Part shown: positions 45,961 through 57,495 of the stretch, piece by piece | Numbering within the stretch: the first letter of the stretch is position 1 | How the letters are laid out: the number at the start of each line of letters is the position of its first letter | From: Cervus elaphus | Taxonomy: Eukaryota; Chordata; Mammalia; Artiodactyla; Cervidae | Assembly (NCBI RefSeq): GCF_910594005.1 | Contig: NC_057843.1 | Span: forward strand, 34,941,001 to 35,005,000 | Direction of reading: 5' to 3' | Length of the DNA stretch: 64,000 bases | Notes under the pieces: model-generated | What the model saw: only the letters and a program-made list of their open reading frames with translations | The model's database searches: none | What the model was told of the DNA's origin: nothing | Translations under genes and position numbers: made by a program

Positions 45961-48049
45961 TCAGGATTTGCTTCTCTCTCCTGTGCTCATTTGCCAGTAC
46001 CATCCAATTCATTACCTTAAATTTCCACAAAGCTATTTTCTTCCACAAATCTTTTTTTTTTTTTTTTAACTCTCACATTGGAATTCACAGATGTTGTTCA
46101 GGTCTTGAAGTCTGAGCTTCCTCCCTTTCTCCTTTCTGAATGTTTTGCATGCATGGTCCTTAAGCAGTTCATTCATTCTAGCGAGATTTCTGTGCTAGGC
46201 TTCCAGGATACACTGTTCAGTGACCAGAACAACAGAATCCTGCATCATGAAGGGCACCTTCTAGGGGGCTCAAAATTATGCAGAGGCCAGAGTAGAAGAA
46301 TCAGGGCTCTGTGTGCGTGTGTGTGTGTGTAGGAGGGGGATTCAGATACTGTTAAAATTGAGTGGTCAGGTCAAGGTAAACTCCATTGAGAAGGGACCAG
46401 TTAAATAGTTTTGAAAGAGCGTGGCAAATTAATCATGGAAGGGGTTAGTATTCCAGGCTGGGAGCCAGTTCAGTTCAAAGAGACTAGGGCAGGAGCTTGC
46501 TTGGCATGTTCTAGGAAATGCAAGGGGAATAAATGAACAAGGGCTTCTAAGAGACATCTGGTACAGAGAGCCTGTAAGGAGGAGAATCAGCCTAGTTGGG
46601 AATTCAGGTTCCCTGGACACATTAGTGAGTTAAGATCCCACTGAGTTGTTGAGAGCCTGCAAGCAGGAAAAAGAGCTTGTACCAAGGCCCTGAGGCCAAG
46701 GGAATATGACTAGTGTCTGGAAAGGACAGAAAAATGGGTACTGTAGCAAAGGAAAATGATAAGCTATTAAAAGAAGAAGGTGGAGATGATTATATTTAGG
46801 TCTTATGAGGATTACTCTGGTTACAGTATGGAAAATCTGTGATTGCTCTTGATGACAGTAATAACTCGGGCACAAAAATCCTCTCCTAAAGTTATGGATT
46901 TCTATTCATACAGAGCAAGATATTGGGGAAAAAAATGGGTTATGTAGACCATCTCTTCAGGTTTGTGGCCCACTTTTTCCCTGACCACTCATATTTCCTT
47001 AGCTGTAGGCGTGGGGCCAAGCACTCAGTTTGGCCCGTGTAAATTTCCCAGGATACTGTTACTTGCAGCATTCTGATAGATTGTCTGATGGAAAGTTTGC
47101 ACTGGAGTTACCATGGACCTCACAGGGACGGCTTCAGCAATTCTCACCATAGTCCTCTAGGCTGAGGCAGTGGATAAAGGCTTTTAGGTGGGCAGGATGG
47201 GGACTCAGTTCAGAAACAAACCAGACACCAGAATTTAAATCAGTTGTTTGTATGAGCCTGGAATTCTAGCACTGGACTAGTAGCAATGCAGGAGGAGTTG
47301 TGAGGATTTTTTTCCCTCGAATCTTTAACTTTTTAAATTCTCTCAAATCCTATTTTCTTACTGAACAAAAACACACACTCTCATAGGTGTCTAACAATGG
47401 GTTTATTTGACATTTTTGACATATTTAGGAATCAATATTGTTTCTGTATATTCAGATTTTACAAACATAAAAATCTAATACAGTGGAATAAAGTGCATCT
47501 TAGCTAGAGGTTCAGCTCTCTGATTAAATAAGTTGATTGCTGCTGGGACTGCATTTTCAGCTTGCTTTGCCCTGGTCTTTGTCACTGTCTGTGGTTCTGG
47601 ATCTTATGAAGCAGTCTCTGTCCCTTTCACACTTTCAGGGAGCCTTTCATCCCTGTGCTGCCTACCACCCTTCTAAAATAAAAAATAAAAAGACAAACAG
47701 TGGTTAAAATGATACCTGTAAAGATTTTTGCAAAAAACCTTTCAGATTTTAAGAATACCTTATTTTGTTTGTTATTAAATATAGCTACACTATCAATAAA
47801 GAATAAATCAAAATGTTGCTATAGAAATGACAAAAATATAAACCTTTTATTAGTAATGACTTTTTTATTGATAACACAAAATGCCATTATTATAGGCTAT
47901 GTTTAGCCTTCCAGTATGCAGTCAAAACACTGTTTTTCCCCAATTAAGACAGCTTTTTCCCTCTCTCCAGTCTAGTTATGTGATACATTTGTAAGGCAGT
48001 TTAGATTGATTTGTCATAGTCTACATTCCATCTTCCCCTTGACTTCCTG
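45961..48049. other. Intronic, with a probable L2 remnant and a TG repeat
   Basis: 46140-46860 is L2-like in reverse (TTCATTCATTCTAGCGAGAT, TAGGGCAGGAGCTTGCTTGG, AAGGCCCTGAGGCCAAGGGA). A short (TG)n lies at 46312-46331. 46880-48049 is unique-looking. Confidence 0.45.
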
Positions 48050-48415
48050 GTTGGTTTTTTTTAAAATTTATGTACAGTAAAATCCATTCTTTGTGGTATA
48101 TAGTTGCATGAGTTTTCACAGATGCATAGGTTGCATATAGACTGCTACAATTACATAGCAGTTGCTTTACTCCAGAAATTCCTTCACACCACCCTGCTAT
48201 GTAGCCTTTTGGGTTCAGCCTTTTTTCATTTAGCAAAATGCTCTTAAGATTAATCCATAATTGTTGCATGAATCAATAGATTATTGCTTCAATGGTATTG
48301 CATTGTGTATATACACAGTTTGTTTATCCATTTACCAGTAGAAGGACATCTGGGTTGTTTCAAATATTTAGTGATTATGAATAAAGCTGCTATAAACATT
48401 TACGGACTGGTAAAA
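48050..48415 (-). mobile_element. Old L1M 3' remnant
   Basis: Reversed old L1 3' region: TAAAATCCATTCTTTGTGGT, GCATGAGTTTTCACAGATGC, TTTGTTTATCCATTTACCAG, GATTATGAATAAAGCTGCTA. Diverged and non-coding. Confidence 0.7.
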
Positions 48416-48440
48416 AGTAAATCTTAATCAGTCTCTGGTG

Positions 48441-48600
48441 CAGTGGTTCTGGGGACTTTCAAAAATAACAAAAAACACAGATGTCTGGGCCCCACTCCCA
48501 ACCAATTGAATCAATTTCTGTGGATGGGGCCTGGGTTAATGGTTTTGCAAAAGCTCCCCAGGTGGTCCTCTTGTGCAGTCAGGGTTGAGAATTAATGCTT
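48441..48600 (+). mobile_element. MER5A-like (hAT-Charlie) element
   Basis: CAGTGGTTCT at the left terminus, TCTGGGCCCCACTCCCAACC in the middle, AAAGCTCCCCAGGTGGTCC, and AGGGTTGAGAATTA near the right terminus, i.e. the MER5A layout with inverted ends. No coding capacity. Confidence 0.8.
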
Positions 48601-49507
48601 GGAAGCATGTGATCATTGTATTTTCGTTAAATCAGCTCTCTAGGGGTTTCCTTATTATTTTTACTTGGCATGGTTTAGTAATTATATTTAGGTAGTATAA
48701 GATTATGCTTCAAATTAGTTGTTTCTCTTAAGGATTTAATTTCATTTCAAGGCGAGAGTTAGTGTATGCAGATTAAACTAAAACCTTTTTAAAGGTGCGC
48801 TTATTGAGGTTTTAAGTAGTCATGATAGAAATATATTATTAATCTGCCAATTATATCCCTCAGAAATATTTTAATAATTATATATTTGATTAAAAGGAGC
48901 ACTTGTTAGTTATATAGTGTGATTATATGTTTGAATAAACTAGCTCTAGAATGAAATGAGCTTCCTTAATCACCAAGTCAATTATTTTATGCTGTTGATG
49001 AAATACATTATTATCTTATATATATTGATAGTGAGTTCTTACAATGTTTTATCACAATATTTAACAACAATTATGTTGAGTCAAAGAGTGAAACAACATT
49101 AAAATCATTATGAATTGGGCAACAGATATTTCACATTAAAGTAAAGACATTTCCATATCAAGTATAAATTACATAAGAACACATGGGGTTTTAAAACATT
49201 TCTCTGAACTAACTAAAAATGCTATTTTTAAGCTACGTGCTTTAATGATCAGAATGCTTACCAAGATGAATTTTCATTTTTGTCTTAACCCTAAGCCTAG
49301 TTTTATTCAGTTGATGGAGAATCTGAGAATAATTCTATGATCACCAAGTGTTAGGATGTCTTTCACAAATAAAGTTGCAATAAATAAAGCCTTTAAAAAA
49401 AAAAAGGATCTAATTGAGGAGCACCCCACCTGATAACTGGAAGGGTCCTTTAGAAATAAAGTCTTTTTAATAAAATACTTCTCCACAATGTTTAGTAGGT
49501 TATATTT
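48601..49507. other. AT-rich unique-looking intron
   Basis: Strongly AT-rich. An AATAAA-rich stretch ending in about 12 A (49370-49405) resembles the tail of an old retrocopy, but no donor was recognised. Confidence 0.4.
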
Positions 49508-49827
49508 GGGCTTCCCTGATAGCTCAATTGGTAAAGAATCCGCCTGCAATGCAGGAGACCCAGGTTCGATTCTTGGGCCGGAAGATCGGCTGAAGAAGGG
49601 ATAGGCTACCCACTCCAGTATTCTTGGGCTTCCCTTGTGGCTCAGCTGGTAAAGAATCCCCCTGCAATGTGGGAGACCTGGGTTCGATCTCTGGGCTGGG
49701 AAGATCCCCTGGAGAAGGGAAAGGCTACCAACTCCAGTATTCTGGCCTGGAGAATGCCACAGACCGTATAGTCCATGGGGTCGCAAAGAGTTGGACATGA
49801 CTGAGCAACTTTCACTTTCATTTACGT
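49508..49827 (+). mobile_element. Bov-tA SINE with duplicated tRNA-derived part
   Basis: Two tRNA-derived heads in tandem: 49509-49626 (GGCTTCCCTGATAGCTCAAT ... CCACTCCAGTATTCTTG) and 49627 onward (GGCTTCCCTTGTGGCTCAGC ... GTTCGATCTCTGGGCTGGG). A single BovA body and the tail CAACTTTCACTTTCATTT follow. Same architecture as 42876-43182, opposite strand. Confidence 0.9.
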
Positions 49828-52800
49828 GAATAAATGTTAACTCTGATTTTTAAACACATTCATGATAAGAAATGAGACATAATGTTGATATTCTCTTGAT
49901 TTAGCTCTTAGATTCTAATTCATAATGACCATGAGCTATTTACATACTTGGCCAAGGATATTTGGGGGCACCAGGACATTCAAAGATGTGCTTTCCTGCA
50001 AAGGGTGGTATGGAAACTCATTACCAGGGGCACTTAATGCCCTCTATTGCCCCACTCCCCCTGAAAAAAACATACACACACACACACAAAGCAATGACTT
50101 TAGTATTGCATTAGAAAGAGCTAAAATGTGTTTAGCAGGTAGAATGTGCATGCAGTGTGCTGCATGAGAATTATCTGATTTAATCATTCTAAACTCATGT
50201 GCTTTAAAAACCTTTATTATCCTCAACTATAAGTTAGGGTAAATCACAGATTAGAAAGGTTAAGTTACTTGCCCTTAGTAAATTGTTGTTTATATTAAGT
50301 GCTGAAGTTGTGAATCATACCTAGATAATCTGACTTCAGAGATCACAGACTTCATTGCTACGCCACACTCTGTTAGGCATCATCTGCCCCATCTTTACTG
50401 AATTTAAAGAAACGCTATTCTGTGCTCCCTTCATGCATCTTACTTATTTTATAATGCTAGACACATTCTGTTTTATTTGTGATTCCTGTATTTGTTTATA
50501 TACATATACCCTCCTGTTGGTGTCTAGACACCTTCTTCTCTGTTCTGGGAGTATTTGAACATTGTCTGACACTCCATAGGCTTTCAATAACTGCTTGGCT
50601 GATTAAAGAACAGATGTAAAATTCATACAGAGCATCCATTATGTTGGGTTGGAGTCCCCTCTTCATTTCAGAGGTACCTCAGAAGGCTTTTGGAAACTCA
50701 GCCAGTTGCTTGGTGCAGTGCTGGCTTAGGTGTAATATCTAAGTACCTTTCATCCTTGAGTAAGTTTGAACTTCCTCTGTAAGCATAACTTAGCATTAAT
50801 AATTATAAAATATAGTACAAGGAAACCTACTATATAACTTGATTTTGTTCTGAAAGAGAAAATGCACAACCAGTGTAGATAAACTTAGGGATGATGTGAG
50901 TGGGACCAGTTATGGTAATGTGATCTGCATGGCAAGTGTTTTTGCTGGGAAAGAGTTACTTACAGTGTTTCATTCTAGACAATAATAATTTATCACACTA
51001 TAGTAGTGACCATGATTAAACACGATAGTATAAGGTCCTTTTTCTCTCTGAGGAACACCCATTGAATTACAGTGGGAATGAGACCATAAAACCTTAAATT
51101 CGAAAGTAGAATTAGAAGGTGGAGAAGAATGTCTAGAACTTTGACTACTCTTGTTTCTATGGTTGTGTCCCCGGCTTTTTACTGTTTGCTTCTTGGCTAT
51201 GCTTTTTTCTTATGAAGTAAGGCTATAGTAAGTAATTTAAGGAGTGGTATTTCCCAAGAACAATGTAATCAAGGAACACTACTATTTTCTCATAGATTTT
51301 GAAAGGCTTTATATTCTTACATGCTTACTTTGAAGTAACTCAAATCACAGAAACAGGGTGGCCAAAGGGGTGTACTTCTCTGTTTGGTCTATCGCTTGCT
51401 TTAGAGAGATGTAATTCATTTAAAACCTGCAATTCTGACACAATGTTAAATATACACTACCTATTCAGGTAACACCTTTTCACAACCTTTTGTTGCCAAG
51501 AATCAGTCAGAGGACCTTATAGTTTTGCTTAAAATTGTGTGGGATTATACCCCCTTGATTTATTTTGTAATAGATCCATGCATTTTACTGTAGCAACTAA
51601 GAAAAAGAGTGTTGTCCTTAAGGCCCTATCCTCAAAATAGAAAGTTTGGACAAAGCTAATTGAGTGTAGGTTTGCTGTTGTTCACTATCTTAATTAGTCT
51701 AGGTAATTAAATCATTAATTGATTGAAGCTGATCCCTTGCTAACAAACAGTAAAACTCAATGCTGTTCGGCTTGATCCCATGAGAACTACCTCTTCAGTT
51801 CTTCACCTCTTTGTTTGTGGTGTTGACAGACTCTGACGGCGGGCACAGGGGCACTGGAGGGTAACAGTGACCTGTGGATGGGGTTGAAGTGAGATGCATT
51901 TCGGTGGAAGCAGACAGCAGTCCCAGCCTGGCTGAGGCTAATTAACACTGGACGGTAAACCACCGTGCACAAGCAATCCGTTATGGAGACAATCCTGTCT
52001 CCGGCAGTTAACTTTTGTTGTTGGTTGTGTTTTGCTTGGGTACCTTTCTGAAACTGTGGATTTCCATCAAAGGGTTCTGAAACCCCTTCCTGCCTGGCGT
52101 ATGCCCACATATCTTTAGTCTTGTGCCGTGGTGTTTCTGAGGTGAACACTTTTTCTTCTTACTGAAGATTCATGAGCCTCTGGATAATCACTCTGTTTCC
52201 TAAATATATGAAGCTCTTTTAAAACTTCAAAGCTGCCTCAGGGCGGAGGGAAGGAGGGAGGGAGAGAAGATGCCCACTTAGAAGGCTTCTAGTGAATTGG
52301 CAAAACCATGAATACTTGTCTTCAGGTGCTGAAATATGAGCTGTTTTAACAGCTATTTCAAGTCTGAAAGTTGGCTTTTAAAATGAATCACTAATCCGAT
52401 AATTACAATAACACTAGAATCAGACTAAACAAAGAAAAAGGTAAGGCAGTAAGAAGCTGTTTCACCTTGGAGTGCATTTCAAGCCTCCTTGTTAGTCCTG
52501 TTCTTTCTCATTTTAGAGAAACTTCCGTGGTAAGCTTGGTTTTATCAGAACTCCTTCAATACTATGAGGGTTTCTTTTCTTTCTTTCTTCCTTTTTTTTT
52601 TTTTTGGTGTGAAAGTAGTGAAATTCGTAACTGGCTTCTTTTCCCTTCTCTTGGATAAACTGAGTCTGGCAGGTCTTTGGAAGAATTCAAGTTCTTGTTT
52701 TTTCTGACTGATATGATAGCAATAGTAAGGCAGCAAAAGAGGTTGAAAAGAACGTCTGGCATATGGATGTAATGCTGCCTGCATGCTCCTAATTAGAGTT

Positions 52801-53033
52801 AGCTGTTTTAAAAAAAAAAAACAAAACTATTGTTGACATAGCTTTCAGGCAACTCTGCTTGTGGAAAAATATAGCAAACAAATGAGTCCTTTATGTCATT
52901 ACTGAAATAAATTCTTAGAGAATTGTAGTGTTCTATCATGCATAGTTTATTGTGGCTACAGTTATATCCAATAAACATTAACGTGACACATAATTATAAA
53001 ACATTTTCTATCTAGACATAAATATACTTCCTT
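49828..53033. other. Intronic, mostly unique-looking
   Basis: Contains a reversed MIR remnant at 50170-50370 (AGAAAGGTTAAGTTACTTGC), an L2-like end at 50380-50610, and a (CA)n run at 50072-50088. A TAAT-rich site cluster plus GC-richer patch lies at 51690-52000. A pyrimidine-rich tract is at 52566-52605. The 120-codon minus frame 52149-51787 has no recognisable domain. Confidence 0.45.
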
Positions 53034-53501
53034 TAAAACTCTTGCATGCTCTTCCGGGGACGGCATCTAGAGGCATTCAGGATGGTGCAGCGTCTGACAT
53101 ACCGCCGTAGGCTGTCCTACAATACAGCCTCTAACAAAACCAGGCTGTCCCGAACCCCTGGTAATAGAATTGTTTACCTTTACACCAAGAAGGTTGGGAA
53201 AGCACCAAAATCCGCATGTGGTGTGTGCCCAGGCCGACTTAGAGGCGTTCGTGCTGTGAGACCTAAAGTTCTCATGAGGTTGTCTAAAACGAAGAAACAC
53301 GTCAGCCGAGCCTATGGTGGTTCCATGTGTGCTAAATGTGTCCGCGACAGGATCAAGCGTGCTTTCCTTATTGAAGAGCAGAAGATCGTTGTGAAAGTAT
53401 TGAAAAAACAAGCACAGAGTCAGAAAGCTAAATAAAAAATGAACCATTTTTGAGTAATAAATCAAAACGTCTCAAAAAAAAAAAAATAAAACTCTTGCAT
53501 G
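53034..53501 (+). pseudogene. RPL34: Processed RPL34 retrocopy with an intact reading frame
   Basis: Intron-less copy of the mRNA for large-subunit ribosomal protein eL34. It begins at 53049 with the pyrimidine-rich start CTCTTCC typical of ribosomal-protein mRNAs. The start codon is at 53082 (MVQRLTYRRRLSYNT) and the stop at 53433-53435, giving 117 codons, the normal length. It keeps the CxxC pairs (CGVCPGR at 46-52; SMCAKC near 80-85) and the C-terminus AQSQKAK. Against the human protein as I know it, one difference stands out: Lys at position 109 where Ala is expected. A poly(A) signal AATAAA (53456-53461) and A-tail (53474-53486) follow. A perfect 15-bp direct repeat TAAAACTCTTGCATG flanks it (53034-53048; 53487-53501), proving L1-type insertion at a TT/AAAA site. 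It is in the same direction as PTPRD. No promoter is evident, so it is probably silent, though unbroken. Such copies are common; the parental gene has introns. Confidence 0.95.
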
Positions 53502-55440
53502 AATCTGATAAATTATAATTCTATATTCTCTATATAATAAGTGCTTAATTTCTTTCTAACCTGGGAAGCAGATATATCTTGTATCGCTCTCTTTGCTGTT
53601 GCTTATTTTATGTAATGTTGGGACAAATGCTGGTTCCAAAATGGAAAAATCACCTCTTGTAATCAGAAATAATTTAAAATTCAAAACTGTTGTTATTTTA
53701 TGTTTTAACCATTAGGAATTTGTTTCTTATAGGTATTCTGTTCATATTTGTTTTATGATGAAAAGATACTTTTGTTTCAGAATAGTTTTAGAAAAGTGAT
53801 TATACCTATTAGGAGAACTGATGTACTGATATTTTACTTGCAGGAAGAACATGAACTTAACAGTTATGGGGATGCATGAGAGGTCAGAGGCTGAACCTTT
53901 TTACAGCTTAATTGAAAATCAGAAGGTGTTATGAGAGGCATTGATATGAGTATGCTGTAATGTATTTTACATGGACATGATGGATTTTATATAGTTATGA
54001 CTTGTGACTAATAGGGCAGAAAGATTACTTTGGAAACTCTTTGTTTATCAATGGGAATACAGTTCATCAGAGTCAGAGAGGATGGTGACTTCTACTCTGG
54101 TGGTGACAGTGGAATTGGAGAGAAGTGGACCAGAAATACTAAGAGATATGAAACAAAAGAGAAGTTAAGGATGACTCCCAGATCTCTCTTATGAGCACCC
54201 AGTTGGGTGATGGTAGTATTTATTGAGATAGGAAGCGCTAGTGGGAAGGAGGACTTGTTTGGGGTGAATGGAGAATCAAGAGCTTGCTTTGGGACATAGT
54301 GGATTTGACCTGACTTTGAATAACCTAGTGGCAAAGTTAATAAACAGCTGGATATATGAACCTACATATGAGAAAAGAGCTGTGGGCTGAAGTTAATCTC
54401 TTGAAGTTATAAATGAGAACAGACAATATCACCAAAGGAGAGAAGAAACAAAAACTGAGAATTTAAGAAGCACCCCCCCCCCCCACCCCCGGGAACTCTC
54501 TATTCATAGAGGATGAGTACAGCAGGTGAGGTCAAAGGGGGAAAGGAGAAAGATAACTATAGCAAAAGGAGAATATTCAGGGAGGGGTGTGTTTTAGAGA
54601 CCATAGGCATTGATGTTTGGAGGAAAGATGCTCTGAGAATCTACTGAAAGGTCTGGAAAGTGTTTATTGAATTTGGTGACTTCAGGAACATTGATGACAT
54701 TAGGAAGACTTGAACTGGAGGAAAATGAAGGAGTGGAGTGGATTATTTAAGGGAGAAGTAGAATACACATAGGATTCTGAATCTGAAAGTGTTCATTCAT
54801 CCTCAGCTCATAAACTCAAAGCAGAATCATTTTTATGCAGTATCATAAATATGTATTCAACAAAAAAGAAATATTTAAGCTTCTAGGCCTCTAGACTTTA
54901 TTATTTTTCTTCCCTTTTCTGCTGATCTCGTTAAAGAAGAGTCAGTATATCACCATGCTGCTTATTTGGTCTGGGGAGGAGGTCTAAATAGGTTTTCAAG
55001 ATCATGATTGGTATCATCACCAAGATGTTTCTTTCATGGTCCAGTCTCTGACCAGCTCTTATGCGTTTTGTTTGATGACACATACTTATACTCCTACTCT
55101 AATTACGTTGAACTAAAGTTTTCCAAATAATTGGAGATTACATTTATAAAGGTTACAAATTTCTCCAGTCAGTATTGTTGAATCTGACTCAGGGCCGTTG
55201 AATCTGCCTGAAATGTTTTTCTACCTTTTGCTTTCAATTGCCCCTCTTTTATGATGCCTTCCCATAAAGAACCTCTTCTGTTCCTATACTGTATAAATTT
55301 CTGTAATAAATTCTCTAAATGTGCTTTTCTTCCTCTCTTTCTCCTTTCTTTCCCTCTTCCTCCCTTCCTTCCATCTTAAGCTGGAACATCGTGAAATGAA
55401 GGAAATTATTTACTTATTCTCATGGCCTAGTGTAGTAAGT
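53502..55440. other. Intronic, with a probable L2 remnant and a C-run
   Basis: 54080-54820 follows reversed L2 degenerately (GGTGGTGACAGTGGAATTGG, AAGGATGACTCCCAGATCTC, ATTTATTGAGATAGGAAGC). A run of 12 C, an A and 5 C lies at 54473-54490. 55335-55375 is TTCC-rich. No coding support. Confidence 0.45.
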
Positions 55441-55655
55441 AGGGCTTTGCTGGTGGCTCAGACCGTGAAGAATCCGCCTGCACTGCAGGACACCTGGGTT
55501 CAATCCCTGGCTTGGGAAGATCCCCTGGAGGAGAGAAGGGCTCCCCACTCCAGTATTCTGGCCTGGAGATTTCCATGGACAGAGGAGCCCGGCAGGCTAC
55601 AGTCCATGGGGTCACAAAGAGTCAGACATGGCTGAGTGACTTTCACTCACTCACG
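55441..55655 (+). mobile_element. Bov-tA SINE, full length
   Basis: GGGCTTTGCTGGTGGCTCAG, AATCCGCCTGCACTGCAGG, GAAGATCCCCTGGAGGAGAG, TCCATGGGGTCACAAAGAGT, tail GACTTTCACTCACTCAC. Confidence 0.92.
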
Positions 55656-56147
55656 GTGTAGTCAGTAATTGCTAACTGTTTGTTGAATGAATAGATGAAC
55701 TTCAGCTAGGCTAATCCAATTGAGAAAGAAGATATAGCAATAGCAAAAAAGTCCTCTGAAGAGCCAGAGATGGTACAAATAAATAAATAAAGTACTTCAT
55801 TAAAAGTTAAGGCCCTTAAGCCTCACTCTGAGCCTGTTTTCATTGACTTCACACACAATTCTAAAATGCTTATTTATTTGGCAGTCACATGGACCTCCAT
55901 AATCTGAGACAAACTCCTGACCCACTGACAGATCTCAGGAAAAACAAGTCACTGACTGACAGGGAAATGAAAAACTATACAAAATAGACAGGAACAAACC
56001 CCGAGAAAAATAGAGTGAACAGAAACTGTACAGAAGAAGGGGGACAGCTCCTAAGAGAAGGAAAAAAGTGGCCTGCCAGGACCTTCCATCAGGTCTAAAG
56101 CCAAATGCATAAACTGATTTACTAAAAACAGGGTATAAATAAACCTG
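55656..56147. other. Intronic, no feature seen
   Basis: Unique-looking; a 128-codon minus frame (56321-55935) runs partly through the neighbouring SINE and is not supported. Confidence 0.4.
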
Positions 56148-56357
56148 AGGGCTTTTAAGGTGGCGTAGTGGTGAAGAATCTGCATGCCTATGCAGGAGAC
56201 ACCAGAGATGCTGGTTGGATCCCAGGGTTTGAAGATCCCCTGGAGGAGGAAATGGCAACCCACTCAGGTATTCTTGCCTCGGAAATCCCATGGACAGAGG
56301 TGTCTGGCGGGCCCAATCCATGGGGTGGCAAAGAGTCAGACACAGCTAAGTGACTGA
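56148..56357 (+). mobile_element. Bov-tA SINE, diverged
   Basis: GGGCTTTTAAGGTGGCGTAG, GAAGATCCCCTGGAGGAGGA, GGGTGGCAAAGAGTCAGACA. Older than most other copies here. Its 3' end runs into a CA array. Confidence 0.88.
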
Positions 56358-56395
56358 GCACACATACACACACACACACACACACACATACATAC
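56358..56395. repeat. (CA)n microsatellite
   Basis: CACATA and CA repeats at the 3' end of the preceding SINE. Confidence 0.9.
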
Positions 56396-56497
56396 TATCG
56401 GTTCAAAAACAGAAACGCATTTAATACATTAAAGATCATTAATTAAAATCAAGTATGGAAATACATATAGTTTATTGAAAAAAATATTGCTTCTATG

Positions 56498-56808
56498 TGG
56501 AATTGTTGTTCAGTTGCTCAGTCATGTCCAGCTCTTTGCGATCTCATGAACTTCGGCATGCCAGTCTTCCCTGTCCTTCACTATCTCCCAGAGTTTGCTG
56601 AAACTCACGTCCATTCAGTCTTTGATGTCATCCAACCATCTCATTCTCTGTCGCTTCCTTCTCTTCCTGCCCTTAGTCTTTCCCAGCATCAGGGTCTTTT
56701 CCAGTGAGTCAGCTCTTTGCATCAGGTGGCCAAAGTGTTGGAGTTTCAGCTTCAGTATCTGTCCTTCCAATGAATATTCAGGGTTGATTTCCTTTAGGAT
56801 TGACGTGT
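56498..56808 (-). mobile_element. BovB 3' fragment
   Basis: Reverse BovB 3' end: TTGTTCAGTTGCTCAGTCAT, ACTCACGTCCATTCAGTCTT, CATCAGGTGGCCAAAGTGTT, CCAATGAATATTCAGGGTTG. Confidence 0.88.
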
Positions 56809-57377
56809 GTGATCACTTTATGGAATACCTTATTCCTAGGGATGACAGTAATAAACACATGGAGCATTCAGGCAGGCTGAAATACTTTGGAGGGAGGGAA
56901 TGGATATTATGAGAATTAGGCTAAAAAGGAAGAACAGTATGTAGCAGACTTAGGGATCTTTGAGAAATTATCATTCTTTAACATAGATACAATTATTTTC
57001 TCTCACTATAATAATTGAATTAACATTTTAAATGTGCTATTTTGCCTTTCCAAGCTGGGACACTTTGTTTTATCCCAGGTGACTAAGATGATTCTTATTC
57101 CTTCTTTTTCTTTTTTTTTTTTTTTTTTCCTTCTTTTTCTTAAATTATGGTACAAAGAAAAGTTTTACCTTCACTAAAAATCCCCGCCTTGTATGTTTCT
57201 TATTTTCAATTTAGATTAAATCGTTGACAGACCAAAAGGCAATGGTATTCACAGGATTGAGACACCTCAAATAAACATGATTAGTGTTCTAGCAACTCCA
57301 ACACTGAGCAAAGGTTGTTTGAAAGTGGTATGTCGGATTTAATGCAACTTCGGTTTTTGTTTTGGTGTTTACTCTTT
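56809..57377. other. Intronic, with a poly-T run
   Basis: Unique-looking, with a run of about 18 T at 57111-57128 between two CCTTCTTTTTC copies (57100-57109; 57129-57138). Confidence 0.45.
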
Positions 57378-57495
57378 AAATGGCAACCCACTCCAGTATT
57401 CTTGCCTTGAAGATCCCATGGATAGAGAAGCCTGGTAGGCTACAGTCCATGGGGTCGCAAAGAGTCGGACACGACTGAGCGACTTTACTTTACTA
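57378..57495 (+). mobile_element. BovA fragment, 5'-truncated
   Basis: AAATGGCAACCCACTCCAGT through GGTCGCAAAGAGTCGGACAC to ACTGAGCGACTTTACTTTAC. Only the BovA body is present; the sequence is close to consensus, so probably young. Confidence 0.88.

Noticed and set aside
49509..49720. Repeated GGCTTCCCT...GGGTTCGAT units as a CRISPR-like or tandem array
   Set aside because: Only two units, each the tRNA-derived head of a ruminant SINE; no regular spacers, and the DNA is mammalian.
51787..52149. 120-codon minus-strand frame as a novel gene
   Set aside because: No recognisable domain and no Kozak, promoter or splice support; kept only as part of a possible regulatory element.
53067..53465. 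132-codon minus-strand frame at the RPL34 copy
   Set aside because: Antisense shadow of the conserved RPL34 coding sequence.
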